The notes under the pieces: model-generated | Told to the model about the DNA's origin: nothing | The model's database searches: none | The model's input: the letters and a program-made list of their open reading frames with translations, nothing else | Assembly: GCA_009760855.2 (NCBI GenBank) | Contig: WPIO01000065.1 | Span: 1,955,001-2,019,000, forward strand | Direction: 5' to 3' | DNA: 64,000 nt | DNA from: Cristatella mucedo | Lineage: Eukaryota > Bryozoa > Phylactolaemata > Cristatellidae | Made by a program: the position numbers and the translations under genes | Shown: piece after piece, positions 10,845 to 23,610 of the stretch | Layout: every line of letters starts with the position of its first letter | Position numbering within the stretch: the first letter of the stretch is position 1

Positions 10845-11515
10845 ATAGATGCTCTACAGCCAAGTCTGCCAATTTTCAGCTACGCAGAATGTAAAAGATA
10901 AACAGGATTACCACTTCATAGCTAGTTCATGCATTTTGAAATCACGAAATCACGATGTGACTTATGGTACTCACTTCTTTCAAATCTTCCGACCTGTTCA
11001 ATTAGTCACCGTTAGTGCAACACTTTTACGACCAGGTTTATCTGTGATGAGCGTCAAAGTTCATGTGGTGCATCGACTTCATGGTTTTTTAGCTCACTTT
11101 TAGGTCCTTCGTTTTCTGCCTCCAGCCTTTCTCTTTGATTTACTTGCTAATCAGGCTATGCTTTGTAATACTCATCCTTAAGGCTCATGCATTTTAGCTG
11201 TGCTTCTAACGACCTTAAATACTTTGGAGACCAATTATTAGTTTGCATTTCCCTCAATCCTGGAACTAACTGCTGATAGAGTCACGACCTCACTGATTCG
11301 AAATTTGAAAAGAAGCTGCAACTCTTCCTTTCCTCACAGCATTTGCAGGATCCTTGTAAATCAAACATCATTTGGCGTGCTAGATTGTGCATGGCGTCGC
11401 TAACCGTATTGAAATGGTTCCTTTAGGGCATATTTAAAATTCCGAGAAAGACATTTAGTCCTCCGAGGGTGCTATTCAAAGTTATTTTTATTATTATTAT
11501 TATATGTAAGTGCAC
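10845..11515 (+). mobile_element. LINE family A, old 5'-truncated copy
   Basis: It starts with the RT segment shared with 2486 (TCTGCCAATTTTCAGCTACG) and continues through decayed RT C-terminal sequence. It ends with the terminal hairpin (AGAAAGACATTTAGTCCTCC) and an ATT tail at 11487-11505. It is highly diverged. Confidence 0.6.
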
Positions 11516-12249
11516 TAAGGTCAATGACCAAGTTGATTTTAAGTTGAAGAGAATTCCGTTATTGCACTCATTTTCAGCTGGGGAGAGATGATCAGCTAAT
11601 CTTCATGTTGGGACAGGGCCCACAATTAATACTAATTCCTTGCGAACAGTAGTGTTTCTTTGGCACGAACTCAGCGGTGTATAATGAAGTCAAAATAGGG
11701 CATAATTTTGCTGGCTGTTAGTGATGGTCGTGTGGTTGGTAAGTTGCGGTCGGCATAGATATCTGCCTATCCCACGCCTGCGTAACAGGCGGGGGGGGGG
11801 AGGAAAAATATCCCCGTACCTCACTTGCTCTGCTACTGATGGCTTCAACATATGCTCACGCTCTCGGTATGCCTGAGGTAGCCACTCGACTTCCGCATGT
11901 ACGAAAAAGATAAAGTGAGAAGCATTACTGATTGGGCACGACAGGCTCATAAGTGTTAGCATTAAAGTAACAGCCTAGAACTGCTGGACAGGAAGTACCA
12001 ATGCAGCAGCAAGACACGTGATATACATTCTACGAATATCAGTGGAAGTGAGTGCCAGTCTAGGATCAGCCTAGCAGCAGCTTCTCTGAAATTCTTCTGG
12101 ATAACTAAAGCTCGAATGTATCGGTATTCGGCCCGCACAAAACTTAAGCTTCAAGAGAGTGATACAATTTTTATAACTAGAGCAGCATACGTAATTGTAG
12201 ATTCAAAAAATTAATAAAGAGGAAACAAGAGGAAATAGAAAATGTTAAC
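11516..12249. other. Unassigned DNA
   Basis: No gene or repeat family recognised. It contains a G-run of about 10 near 11790. Confidence 0.4.
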
Positions 12250-13335
12250 ATGTCTAAATATTGTAAGACACAAGATTCGGTGGTGTCTTTAGAGCCAAGT
12301 CGAGTAGTGTGGCAAGAAGCATTTTACTATCGCACATTTCGTCGTACAGCTCTGTCCCATCAACGTCTAAACAAGAAAAGCCTCCACGACCTGTATGTTG
12401 CTGGTGGAGTTTGATCTGTTCAAATGTCTTCAACAACTTCTCATCTTCCAAAGAGAAACCAATTTGACATCGCAATCTGTGAGGCATAACAACCTAACGG
12501 CAGTTTCTTGTCGGAGATAGTCCATGCTTTTCTTTGTTATTGTTGAAATCTCTTAAGTAAGACCGAATAATGATAACTATAGGAAATTTGATATAGTGCC
12601 CCGATATAGGACTCGATCTCTTTCTAGGCACTTTAACGAATTTGCACGAGAGAGTTCGCCAGGCTTCTGTGTCCTTCGGTTGATCTTTGCTCAACACTAA
12701 CTCCCACTCTTGACCTGTTCACCTTTTGGCATCAAGTAGTTATTCTTGGTACAGGTTTTTACGAAGTCTTTATAACGTAATGATAGGGTTGTGGAGCTAT
12801 CAAGAGCCATCTTTGAAGTCCACCTCTGGGTCATGCAGTCTTGTCTGAATGCGTTCAATCTTTCTTTAGACGGTGTACCAAAATGGCAACACAGAGTAAA
12901 GAATTTAAATTTTACACTACAATGTAAGAGACTGTTAGCTTAACTTCTTTTTTAAAGTACTCCACTTGTGGCCTCAGATAATTACTCAAAAAGACCTACA
13001 ATGCTGGTCAGTTCATTATTGATAGCTTACACAGCCTCCACTCATGCACTCCACCTTGTTTCAGAGTCACGTTTGGCAGTGATGGCTAAGACTTTCTTTA
13101 GTTCTTCCTATCTCAGAGCTGATCTTGAAAAGAATAAGTAGGTGCTCTCAATTTTTCCAAAAAGATAAAGAAAGCGGAATCTTGACTTGCAGCATGAACT
13201 CCAGCCAGGTTCAAGCTGTGGCTATCCAAGTTTTACACAATTTGGCTTCTCATTCCTGGGTAGTATTCTTTTTTGGACACACGAAAAATGGCCAGATACA
13301 ACTTTCCCGTTGTCGCAGCCTAGCTAGTAGAGTAA
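12250..13335 (-). pseudogene. Decayed hAT-type transposase (DUF4371/ZMYM-like)
   Basis: The reverse strand reads, in pieces, like the core of hAT-superfamily transposases of the DUF4371 group: a stretch near 13130-13170 ending FGKIESTYLFFSRSALR; AITAKRDSETRWSA near 13080-13045 (the conserved TRWSAR region); AINNELTSIVGLFE; a CRIERIQTRLHDP-like block near 12850; and near 12250-12487 SLEDEKLLKTFEQIKLHQ and VDGTELYDEMCDSKMLLATL. Many stops interrupt it. Terminal inverted repeats and 8-bp target duplications were not identified. It is an inactive DNA-transposon remnant. Confidence 0.65.
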
Positions 13336-13965
13336 GCCTAACTTTCCTGGCCTATTAGTGCGCCGGTGCACAGCCAGGGCACGCTGGCTAGCCCTTGATG
13401 CTGAGTAGCAGGCCGGGCGCACCCATGGCGCGATGCAGAGGCAGGATGAGGCGAGTGGACGGGGTGGGCAGATGGAACACAGACGGAGGGGTGAACGGCC
13501 GTGTGCTTACTGCGCTGAGAGCGACGGTCGAATACACGGTGGTTAAAGCCCTGTCGGTGTTATCGTGTGACCGCGCCGTGTCCCGCCAGAGCGGCAAGCA
13601 ACAGCTTGATTTAAGTCTGTAAAGCTCAGCCAGCAATAGTCAAGTCCGCGGAAATAAGGACTTGCTTGAAATTAAGATTGGTATTCTCAAATAAAAAGTT
13701 TTTGGAAAAACAAGCAATCGGTTTTTATTTGGGCATCTCCTTGGCCTTGGTGCACGTGTAAATCTGATCTCGACCAATCTCTTGATCTGCATCTGATTTC
13801 GCTCCGAATTTGATCGTGCTAGGGCAATGGGCAGAATAAATAGCTGAGAATTCAATTATCTCTAAGCACCGCCAGGCTAATCCTTGAATCTCGGCGTTCA
13901 AAAAAAGACCAGGTCTGCAGCAACTGTTCATGTTGTTATAAGAGTTAAGCCGAGTAAAGGCAAAG
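13336..13965. other. Unassigned DNA, GC-rich in its first half
   Basis: 13340-13640 is GC-rich with overlapping ORFs on both strands (75-82 codons) and no recognised domain. 13640-13965 shows nothing assignable. Confidence 0.35.
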
Positions 13966-15050
13966 GCTGGAACAAAGGTCGGCATCACTTGACTGGCACG
14001 CCCTCTATTTCACACTCAAGTAATCTGACCCCGTGCAAGACAATTGGACTTTCGTCTCTTTCGTAGCCGTGCTGCTGGAATGTAAACAGTGCTAGCCGCA
14101 GCTGCCTACCGATGCGTGCTGGTAGAGTAGTTCCGGGAGTAGACACCCAACCCTATGCGATACGTTGCAAGCTGGCTGTGTCTCAGCAAGAAAGTGCATT
14201 CATGTTGTATCTGCCGAGAGCACTGCATTCTCTTTATCGACTGCAGAGCAGACGCCACCACTTTGATTAGGGGCACGAGGAAGGTCAAAGGCAGTCGAAG
14301 CTCATTCACACTTTGAAGTAAAGCTAAGCCACAAAGAACCCGAATGCAGATGCCCACCGGGGTATGGCGGCACGACGTGCTCAACGCTGGCCTTCAACGA
14401 AGCTACGTACAGGGTCCATGAAAGTATCGGGAATCTCTCTATCGCACAGCTGCTGCTGCTGCTGATGATGGTGCAAGTGTTCTTCCGTTGTTAGTATGCA
14501 ACGTACGTTGAAGTGGTAAGGCGAAGGATAGCGAGACGCCCAACATCGACATCGAAGGATGAGGTCTCAAGTGCCCGCGAAAATCCACTGCAATTAGCGA
14601 AGCTGACAGTAGTCTTCTAGGGATATGCTTCCGAAAGTTCTACATCTCGGAGAAAATCAATAATAGTAGCCTAAAAAGAACCAACCCGCACTGCCGACTT
14701 TCTCGCAATGCTAGGTGGCTTTTAATCCATCCGCATCACCATATGTTCAACCTCAGAAACGGTGGGAAGTTCATGCTGCCTACGGTCCATGCCGCCTACT
14801 TGGCGGTTAATCAGAAAGAGCCGTGTTACCCCTACCCAGATTTCGTGGGTTAGAGTCACGCAGTAGGTTTTAATTTATTGGCCGCTTCAACAATAGAGAT
14901 AGCCACTAAGGTTCATTTAGCGATACATGTACAGGCATATCCATAGTCCCCATTTTCATGTCGCAACTACGAGGGGAACTGCACTGAGCAGACACGGCTT
15001 TTCCGGGCCACTGTAATAAAAATTGCCTCGATCGAATTGTGTATTGTGGA
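13966..15050. repeat. Repeat family D, copy 1
   Basis: About 1 kb is shared with 40515-41515 at high similarity: TTTGACTGGCACGCCCTCTA-type start, GTTCCGGGAGTAGAC, a GCT-repeat near 14450, and TAGTATGCAACGTACGT. A second-half copy lies at 16095-16690. No coding capacity is evident. It could be a non-autonomous transposon or a segmental duplication. Confidence 0.8.
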
Positions 15051-15059
15051 TGTTCATGT

Positions 15060-15260
15060 TTTAGATTTATTAGTATTAGTATTACTGTTGAACTCCGGGC
15101 TCTTAGCCTAGAATTCGCTAAAAGAAGGCGAAACAATTTAAGGGGCCTGCCTTAACCTGGCCCGTATCAGGTGATCGTCGAGTTGGGACACCCCTTCCCA
15201 ATGTGGCTGGAGCCGGGAGCGGGGCTTACCAGCTTAATGGTTGCACCTCAGGGTGCCAAC
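15060..15260. repeat. Repeat family E, copy 1
   Basis: Shares GAAGGCGAAACAATTTA, CCCGTATCAGGTGAT and AGTTGGGACA with 21880-22065 in the same order and spacing. Confidence 0.65.
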
Positions 15261-15735
15261 TTTTCACAGGTTTCCAGAATAGTTTGACGACGTGCCCGCA
15301 CATAAGCGACCAAATGTCAAATTGAGACCTGGCCAATCAACGCAGCAAACTTAAGAATTGATAGTTTGCTATATTGTGTGACTAGTATGCTGAGCGACAA
15401 TATCTTGTTTAACTGTTCGTGCTGCCCGGTCACTTGTTCCTCACGCTTACGTAAGAGTCTCCTTTTAGGTGCGCAGGCACCCAGAAATTTCCGCCCGGAG
15501 CGCCCGGAGAGTTGCCTGCTACGGCGCTGTCCAAACGCCGCCCATGGAGCACGCGCCGGCACACGTGCACACAAACGCACTGGGCAGGCGATCAGTCCCA
15601 TTCAGTACCTACGCAGGGGTTAATTATAAAAATGCCCTTTTGATGAATGTGAATTGGGTCTGAGTTAACTCATTGTATGTGACTGCTCGCTTGCAAGAGT
15701 CGCATTTATGATGCTTCTTGTGCACATTTCCCCTC
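15240..15735. repeat. Repeat family F, copy 1
   Basis: Aligned by eye with 44160-44640. Shared words include GCTGCCCGGTCACTT, CATGGAGCACGCG or its variant, GTGCACACAAACGCACT, GGGTCTGAGTTAACTCA and ACTGCTCGCTTGCAAGAGTC. No gene seen. Confidence 0.8.
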
Positions 15736-15754
15736 TTTATTTGCGACCCCCTTC

Positions 15755-15832
15755 TCTCCCTGTCTCTCTCTGTCTCTCTCTGTCTCTCTCTGTCTCTCTC
15801 TGTCTCTCTCTGTCTCTCTCTGTCTCTATCTG

Positions 15833-15889
<57 letters not shown>

Positions 15890-15955
15890 CTGTCTGTCTG
15901 TCTGTCTCTCTCTGTGTGTCTCTCTCTGTCTCTCTGTCTCAGTCTCTGTCTCTGG

Positions 15956-16011
<56 letters not shown>

Positions 16012-16045
16012 CTCTCTGTCTCTCTTTTTCTCTCTCTCTCTCTAA
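15755..16045. repeat. (TC)n / (TCTG)n microsatellite
   Basis: About 290 bp of TCTCTCTG and TC units with few interruptions. The long Leu/Ser or Arg/Glu ORFs across it are artefacts of the repeat. Confidence 0.95.
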
Positions 16046-16094
16046 CTGCTCGAACTGCTGCGGCTGGTTTTCGTCCATTATTATAAAAATGCGC

Positions 16095-16690
16095 TAGCAT
16101 ACTGAGCATCTGTGCTAGTATGTAACGTACGTTCCGTTGGTAAGGTGGAGGTTGGGAAACTCCCTAGAACGTCTCATCAAAGGATGAGGTTTCAAGCGCC
16201 CGCGTAAAGCCGCTACGACCGACCAAGCTTGCAGCGTTTTTCTAGCAATATCCTTTCAAAAGTTCTATATTCCGGATAAAAAAACAAGAATGGTAGCCTA
16301 ATAGGTATGACGCAGTGCCGGCTTTCTTGAAATGCTAGGTCGTTTGTAATACCGTTTCAGAGTCGTATATTCAACATTCAAGTCAGAAACCGCGGGAAGC
16401 TCATACTGCCAACTTTCGTTGAAAAAGACAGCGCTTATGTGATCCCGACTCAGATTTTGTGCGTTTTAGTCACGCAGGAGGCAAGAATTCAGTGGAAACA
16501 GCGATTATAGTAATAGCAATTAAGGCTCTTGTAGCAGTACATGTACGCGACTATTGATACAGTCCGCCGCTGTTTTTTGTTTACTGTTTTTACACGGGGA
16601 ACTGCACCAAGTACCGCGGGCCTTTCCGTGCCGTTGTAATAAAACTTAGCCTGATTGAACAGGATTCGGTCGCTGCCCCACTCGATAAGG
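16095..16690. repeat. Repeat family D, copy 2 (second half, more diverged)
   Basis: Matches the second half of copy 1 in order: TAGTATGTAACGTACGTT, GGATGAGGTTTCAAGCGCC, TTCTAGCAATATCC, AATGCTAGGT and CCGTTGTAATAAAA. It is more diverged than the pair at 13966 and 40515. Confidence 0.7.
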
Positions 16691-16857
16691 ATATGCAAAA
16701 AATTTTTCGATCTGTCCGGCGCTTCGATAGATATTCGCTGCTAGAGCGCAGCTATCGAAGCGCAGTAGAAGGCGGAGTGGAGTGTTTGTACGTCCGAAAA
16801 CTGCATTCATAGGAGGAGATTTCTGTTATGCTGAATTCGGTTATCCTTAGTGTTACT

Positions 16858-17035
16858 GGGCAGCGACAGCCCAGGAGGTAAGGTGATCGCTCTTCACGAC
16901 CGAGGTCGTGGGTTCGAAGCCTGGAGTCGAAGATCCTTTATTGCCAACCGCGAGCGGTGGTGATAGCCGTTTAGGCCGATCTGCCGCCATATAAATGAGT
17001 GTTTAAATAAGCTAATATTTTGCATGCCAATCCAA
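16858..17035 (+). mobile_element. tRNA-derived SINE, copy 2
   Basis: The head contains TAAGGTGATCGCTCTTCACG and the B box GGTTCGAAGCC. The body has AACCGCGAGCGGTGGTGA and a 3' part with TTTAAATAAGC. It is more diverged than copy 1. Confidence 0.7.
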
Positions 17036-17404
17036 AATTCACGCTGCCCAAGAGGACAACAAAGTTGGTCTAGTTTCGACGAAGTGATCCCTACTTCATA
17101 CTCTCGGCCAAGCGATGGCGGAGGAGGAAGGGAGGGAGGGAGGAGCAGTCGCCAAAATTTAGGCACTTTTGTCTTCTGCTCCGCAGAAATCTGGACAGTC
17201 GAGACAAGTGGCAGGTGGCGAATGCTGCATCGCAAAGTTTAATCCTTATTTACCCAGCTTGCGACGTAGCCTCCACATGAAGTCAACTCCCCGGCGTGTA
17301 GCAGCAACAACCCTCACAGATAAGATTCCATTATGCATGAAATTAAAATAAACCTTGAAAACGATAGTGGGAGATTCGTAAAGTAATAGTAAGGATATGA
17401 AGTT
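17036..17404. other. Unassigned DNA with a purine-rich tract
   Basis: A GGA/GGGA-rich stretch lies at about 17115-17145. No gene recognised. Confidence 0.4.
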
Positions 17405-17790
17405 ATTCTAGAGCCCCAAGAGGAGCAAATATTTTTCTAGGCACTTTAAAAATGTTTTGAAGAAGCAATTTGGTCAATTTGGTGGGTGATAACATGGATA
17501 GTCTCAGAACAAATGAGCACTCTTAGGACAGATCACAAGGATCCTGCAAATGCTATGAGGAAAAGGTATATTTCATTTCTTAATGCGGCCACGTTAGGGC
17601 ATGTAGTAACGTCAGTCGCGAGTAAGCCTCAGGCTTTGGGGGCACACCAATTAAAGGTATAGCCTGCAAAGAGTATCAGGTAGGACAAAAGCCCAGAAAA
17701 GCGATCCGAGTCAGAAGAGTGGACGTTACGAGGCCCAGCCCGATAAGAAAATAGTTCCGATAAGTAGGTCGGAAGCAAGATAATAAAGCA
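17405..17790 (-). mobile_element. LINE family A, old 3' end
   Basis: The terminal hairpin (TTTTTCTAGGCACTTTA) and 3' UTR words such as CACAAGGATCCTGCAAATGCT are recognisable. The upstream RT part is badly decayed. Confidence 0.6.
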
Positions 17791-18639
17791 AATCAAAAGT
17801 GAGTCATATACAATTTCTCACCCCGTTTTGAGCTCGAACTTAGTTCAGCGATTTCTTTTTCGAATAGAGATTTTCTTTTATGCAGATCCGTTTGAGACAA
17901 TCTAGACGTTACTAGGAAAGACGAATGAAAATTTCTGACTAAAATGTAAGGGCCGAACAGTTTGACAAAACGTTTCTTTTTATTTGCATCTCGCGGAAGC
18001 AGTTTGGAAATGACCGGAGGATGACTTGCACAGCAATTGCTTACGATGGGAAGTAAATTATCATTGGGAATCATGAAACAGATTGGTATCTTACCACCTC
18101 CTCGGTGCTAGCGAAGCAATTGGCAAATTATCTCGACAGTTCTCGTCTCAAGCTCAAGCGTCTGTAGCGCTACAGGCAATTTTGATGACTAGGTGTGCAA
18201 GTTATCTCGGGCCGAATGCCAACAGAAAAAAGCCAGCATCAGACCAGAGTCAGCCGGTGAAGGCGGAAATTTGGTGATTTGTGCATGGCTGCGAAAGTAA
18301 GGTTACGAGTCAAAAAGAGTGCTCACTGACGTCTCCAGTGGACGAGTCGCGTTCCCTCACCAATTTAGCATTGCATCAGTTACACAGTGGTTTGACCAGT
18401 AAGTTATACTTATGTAACATAGAGGAAACTCCTTTCTCTCGCTAAAGAATGCCGAAATCATCCTGATCTATGAACGTGGGATAGTTAGTCTGGACTTGCT
18501 GTATGTAATAGCTACTTGCAGGTCTCGCTGCTTGCACAGCAAGATGTTTTCTAATGGTGTTAACAGCTGCCATGCCTGTCTATGGTGAACGCCACGACTT
18601 CCAAATTACACTCTTTCTACATAATAACCTACAACCATC
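17791..18639. other. Unassigned DNA
   Basis: One 93-codon minus-strand ORF (17793-18074) has no recognisable domain. Nothing else found. Confidence 0.4.
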
Positions 18640-18870
18640 CATTTCGTTCTATTACTGAGGCCTAGGTAATGTGCCTAGTACTAAGTCTGTCCAGCGTACC
18701 ACCCGAATCTCTGGCTCTGATCGCTTTGCTGAACCACTAAACAACCTCTTTAATTGAAGAATTTTCCCCTAGTTCCTATGCTAGTGAGGCTTGGAATTTC
18801 ACGCCGAATTATATCACGACGTCTCCTGCAAAGTCAGTAAGTTGAAACACTTAATGAGTTTATATCCTGA
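18640..18870 (+). mobile_element. Faint LINE RT C-terminal remnant
   Basis: The sequence reads in pieces like QRTTRISGSDRFAEPL followed by a TRP-LEU-FHAELYH-like block, in the place where local LINEs carry KHRTTRFSES and WNSLPT. Strongly decayed. Confidence 0.4.
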
Positions 18871-19499
18871 GTATAGAGCAGTCTCTACGACAGACAGAGA
18901 GGGAAATGTGTACAACACCGCCCACAGACGATTTTGAAGCCCACAGTAAGGTGATCGCTATTTCTCAACTTGAGCATTGTATACAGTCTAAACCAAAGAC
19001 TCGGACATATTCGGTTCATAACCATTATAATTTAGGAACGGCTAATAAGTACTGTCTCAATCTAACCCTATTGGCATGCTCATGTTTCACTCAGCCAGGA
19101 TGATGGCACAAACTCTAACCAGACCATCGATGGTAGATGTCAACTTTATATCCATCTGTCTTGCCCAATTCATCACCCACAGCCGTCGATGTACCAAGCA
19201 TGACGTAGACGCTTATTCAGAGCTGCGGGCTTTTAAAATTGATAGGTCACCAGCATTTCTCAAGGTTAAAGATAGGTCAAATGTCAAAGATAGGTCATGG
19301 TCAAAGATAGGCGAGCGCCTTAAACTAATGCTCTGGCGGAAGCGACCTGAAACAACCTTAGTAATAATTAAATTAATTAGAATATAGTTAGTTAACGCAA
19401 GACAATGAGAAGCAAGCCTCCATACAGTTTTGGACAAGCGATTATGACTGCGACTCATAATTTCCTGCCTGGTGGCGTTAAGTTTTGTGGACTATCTGC
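18871..19499. other. Unassigned DNA with a short tandem repeat
   Basis: Around 19240-19310 the word AAAGATAGGTCA recurs about four times. No gene recognised. Confidence 0.4.
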
Positions 19500-19680
19500 T
19501 TCCGTAAATTCACAAAGATAAACAAATAAGTCACTGCTACGCTGAAGAGTTTTCTATAGCTCTCTCAAAGTCTAGGCGGCTATCGTACTGTGTGAAATAG
19601 CCAGTGGACTTCATCTCACGCAAGGAAGAGAATGTGAGAAGAATACCTGAGCAAGGAGGACAGTGATTTGATAAGGTGAG
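19500..19680 (-). mobile_element. Probable LINE family B 3' UTR remnant
   Basis: The order of words (CAGTGGACTTCATCTCACGC, GAATACCTGAGCAAGGAGG) parallels the family B 3' end at 32460-32560. It is diverged and short. Confidence 0.35.
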
Positions 19681-21879
19681 TAGCGCGGAAGCGGCCGCTC
19701 AGAAAGGCTGAAAAGGATATGCCACTTTCAGCGCATCACTAAATTAGATGTCGCTGCGTGAGAAATGTGGGTATGAGCTCCACACTATGGAGTCATCTCA
19801 CCAATGCAGTGCTGTCTGCCTAACATTTATTTAGGCCTCACGTGGGGAGTATGCCAGACAACATCCATTTGATCTCTTAGCTGAGCATGCATCCACTGAC
19901 AGAATTTTAAAGCGCGGCGAGTGGTCAATTAACTGGGTATTCAAGCTGGAGGACCAATTCAGTCGCTTTTGCGATGAGCTGATTCCGTAAATGTTGGTTA
20001 AAATTTATTAGGGCATAGATCATGGCTGTGAAAATAATATCTTCACTATCTTCAAATATGGTAATAATATGGTAATTATGGTAATAATAATTGAAGTAAC
20101 CGGTTAAATATTATCATCGTCGACAAAAAGATGCTTATCAAGTTAATGAATATACGAAGTGGAAATCGCCAAAACGTAGAGTTATCCTGAAAGACAAGCA
20201 CCAAACCCGTAACTTTAAAGCACAGATATACAATAAATAGCCATGTGTTTCATATCGGCAAAATAGATATCCTATCCTCGTGGGTAGTTGTGCATGAGTT
20301 TGCAACAGGTACACGACTGTTTGTGCTTAAACCATCGGCACGATCACGAAGTATTCAAACAGCTTTTCCATAATAAGAGAAGCCGTGTTATCATAGGGGC
20401 TCGTTTTTTAAGTAATAGTATCGAATTAAGTTAAAGCAATTATATCACATCAGAGTTTATAACCAACAAACAAAAAACGATCGCTTCGTTCAACACATCT
20501 AAAGTATGAATGAAGGCGACCGGAAACACACATTCCAAGATGCAAGCTCCATGCATTCATGTAATCTTAAAATATGGCTTCTCAAGCCACATAAGCCACA
20601 TATCGAGTTTCCAGATTTTATATCAAAGCTCCAAGTATTGCCTGAAACTTTGCTTCATTGGTCTTGGTTTGGTAATTGACATCTATAATATAACAAAAGC
20701 AGATTAATTCCTTCTACCATGACAAGCACACTTGAGTTCTCACTTCTTAGTAATCTTAGCACTACTCGTATATGGATATAGAAAATTAGTGAACTTGCTT
20801 CAAATATTGTGTTCATGCAAGCAAATCAGTGGTACTATTAATATAAGCACATCAAATTTAAGTCAGATTCTTATTGCGAGTATCAACATTGGAGCTATAG
20901 AAGGTAAGCAATGTTCCACAATTCAATCAAGTTGAGCATGAGACTGCTCTGAAAATTACCCGAAGATTAATAATGCACTGCATTTTAATTTGCCAAAATT
21001 TGAAAGTTTCCTAAGCCCAGAGTTTTAACAAAGGAAGCAGGTAAATTAGCTCTTAGACACCCAATTCTTCAGCAAATCAATGTTTAAGGCCGGCAAGATT
21101 GACAGAAGTGGTCAGGTAAAATTCTCCCAGATGCTATCGCAAGCAATATAATTCATGACTGTTTATTATATTTATAATTATCCAAAATCTAGTGCAAAAC
21201 TGCTATGAAGTTTCTCAAGTGGCACCAGCACTGAAGCCGACTGCCAAATACGACGCCATTAACGTGAAAAGCTCGTCCTGATGGTGATGCGAGGCAAATA
21301 TATTAGTTGAGCTGGAGCCTTAAAGCGTGTCTAACGAGTCGTAAGCCCTGCACCTATATACCTATACATGCAGGTGCGTTGAAAGCTGTTGAGTGCGGAG
21401 GACTCTATCGTGAACATCTGCACCTTAGCATTATATGACTCAGTGCGTAGGGTAGTGCATTCGACAGCAGCGATAGATGGGTATGGTTGTGCGCTGCCAG
21501 CTACATTGTACGACTGTGTGGAAGCCTCAACAGCAAGCGACTCACCATCGCTTGAATTGAACTTTGAATTCTACTTTCTAAGCCTCACATTACAACCTAT
21601 CCAGCTACCAACCCTTAGGTTTCAGGAACATCTATGAGGATCTCAAGCTCTGTCACAAAATAACTCGTTTTGGATTGAAACCACGTCGAAACGACAACAA
21701 CACACTGCAGATGACATGGCTCATTCTTTCCGAGCCTGTACAATTCCTACGAAAAAATTAGTTCTCTTTAAAGTGCTACTGTCTTATTGGTAATTTTATT
21801 AGCATTTTTATTGGTATTTTTTCTATTTAAATTATTGATATTTTATATTGCACATGTTTAATTTATTTATTACATATTA
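19681..21879. other. Unassigned, AT-rich DNA
   Basis: About 2.2 kb with no recognised gene, RNA gene or repeat. ORFs are short and lack recognisable domains. Confidence 0.4.
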
Positions 21880-22065
21880 GTATTCGCATTATTGTCTGTA
21901 TCCTAGGTCGTTGCCCGGAATTTTCTAGATGAAGGCGAAACAATTTACGGGGTCAGCCTTAGCCTCGCCCGCATCAGGTGATGATCTAGTTGGGACAGCC
22001 CCCTTCTCATTCTGGAGTGGGAAGGGGGCGAACCAGCTCACCGGTTACACCTCCGGCTATCTCTG
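21880..22065. repeat. Repeat family E, copy 2
   Basis: Pairs with 15060-15260 through GAAGGCGAAACAATTTA, GCATCAGGTGATGATC and AGTTGGGACA. Confidence 0.65.
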
Positions 22066-22649
22066 TACGAAGCGCAGGCGGCGTTCATCTAAAGCGCTGT
22101 CCTACGTGCTGTCGGAGCTAGAAAGATGCGCTCACCGCTGGCGTAGGAGGCTCGAGGTCAGCGCACAAAGCCAGTGGCGCGGAATTTCTGCACCCGAGAA
22201 AGGAGAAGCTCAAAGCCACAGCGCCGCCACACACGCCATGCAAGTCCTGCTGTCTGCTGCTTGCCTTTTGCCCGGCCGTCGTCAGTGCAGCTGGACATTT
22301 GTTTCCGGCAAGATGCGTGCTATTATCAAAGAATATAGCCTTGTGTGGCAACTGATCATGTGCAAGACACGGTCATACCGATAAAGGGCTTAGAAGCAAT
22401 CTGTCGAAGACATATGCGATATATTAAAATTATTCGTATAAATCTGGGGTGTTTAAGCCTTTAACTATGAAGCCTTTACACATTTTCTTTTAAATTGCAG
22501 TTAGTTTACATGATGTAACTGAAGGCCTTCGTCACAGATAATGAAAATCGCAAAGTACAGCATTCCAGTTAAACCATTAAATTAAATTAAAATAATTGCA
22601 CACCTCTCAATAACACCTGCCAAATAATAAACCGTTAAATGTACCAATT
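22066..22649. other. Unassigned DNA
   Basis: A GC-rich first part (22066-22380) holds a 151-codon plus-strand ORF starting at 21929 with no domain I know. The rest is AT-rich. Confidence 0.35.
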
Positions 22650-23610
22650 TTTGAGGCTCATTATTTTTTATTGCACAGCAGCGTCTCAATTAAACCAAAC
22701 AAGCATGTGGCTGGATCAACAGGCTTTGCTCTTCTAATAGGTGATGCTGTCGTGCAACCATCCCCACATGCTCGAAATTTAAGTGTCGTTTTCGACAGCG
22801 GCCTCAATTTTAAAAGCTCCAGTCAGAAGACTGCTTCTACAGCTAGCCATCTCGTCCGATATCTATCCAAGATTAGCAGCTGTCTTCCATAGTGGCTTGC
22901 AAAAATGTAACTAGCTCCTTAATTCTGTCTTTTGGCTTGATCATTGTAGTTCCCTTTTGGTTGGGCTACCAAAGAAAGCTATTAGGCCACTGCACCTGAC
23001 TATGAATATGGCTCCAAGGCTAGTCTTCAAGTCCCAGAGGTTTGAGCACGTGTCTCCTTTTCTAAAAGAGCTAGGATGGATGCCAGTTGAGCAACGGATA
23101 CAGAGCAAGTTCTTACGCTGACCCACAAGGCCCGCTACGGCTTAGCTCCTCCATACCTAGCTGAAATGCTGCACCAGTTTCAGCCTCCTCGTGCCCTCAG
23201 GTCCCGTATGGACAATAAATTAGCTGTTTCATTCCATTCCTCCGCTTAAAGACCGTTGGCGACAGAAGCTTTAGCTGTGGAACTCGCGTCCACGATTCTT
23301 ACTCAACGACAACTACTCTTCTGCAGACGACTGTCGCACGTCCTTTGCAACGGTCCGGAGCTGCTAATTCCATGCTACTCACTACCTTAACTGCTCCCCT
23401 GACCCTGTTATGCTCCCACTTTCTCTTTGTTGCGTGAGACAAAGTCTGTTGACTACCGAATGCGTACCGGAAGCCGCATAGGCTGTGAGTGAGCTATACA
23501 ATACTTTCCTGTGTAACACCCACTTAGTCTTTATGGCTTTGTGGAGTTAGACATATATTACATCAAATTACACGGCATTACATTGCATTCCATTAAATTA
23601 CATTGCATTT
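22650..23610 (+). mobile_element. LINE family B (CR1/L2 superclade), 5'-truncated copy
   Basis: RT palm-to-thumb pieces: GDAVVQPSPHARNLSVVFDS, KTASTASHLVRYLSKI, KSQRFEHVSPFLKELGW and MPVEQRIQSK. They are followed by the family B 3' UTR (CTTTCTCTTTGTTGCGTGAG, AACACCCACTTAGTCTTTAT) and a tail of ACATT/GCATT units (23550-23605). Many stops. It carries the uninterrupted version of the site into which LINE A inserted at 39633. Confidence 0.8.

Noticed and set aside
15708-16097. Leu/Ser-rich and Arg/Glu-rich ORFs
   Set aside because: Pure consequence of the (TC)n/(TCTG)n microsatellite. The same applies to 40294-40506.
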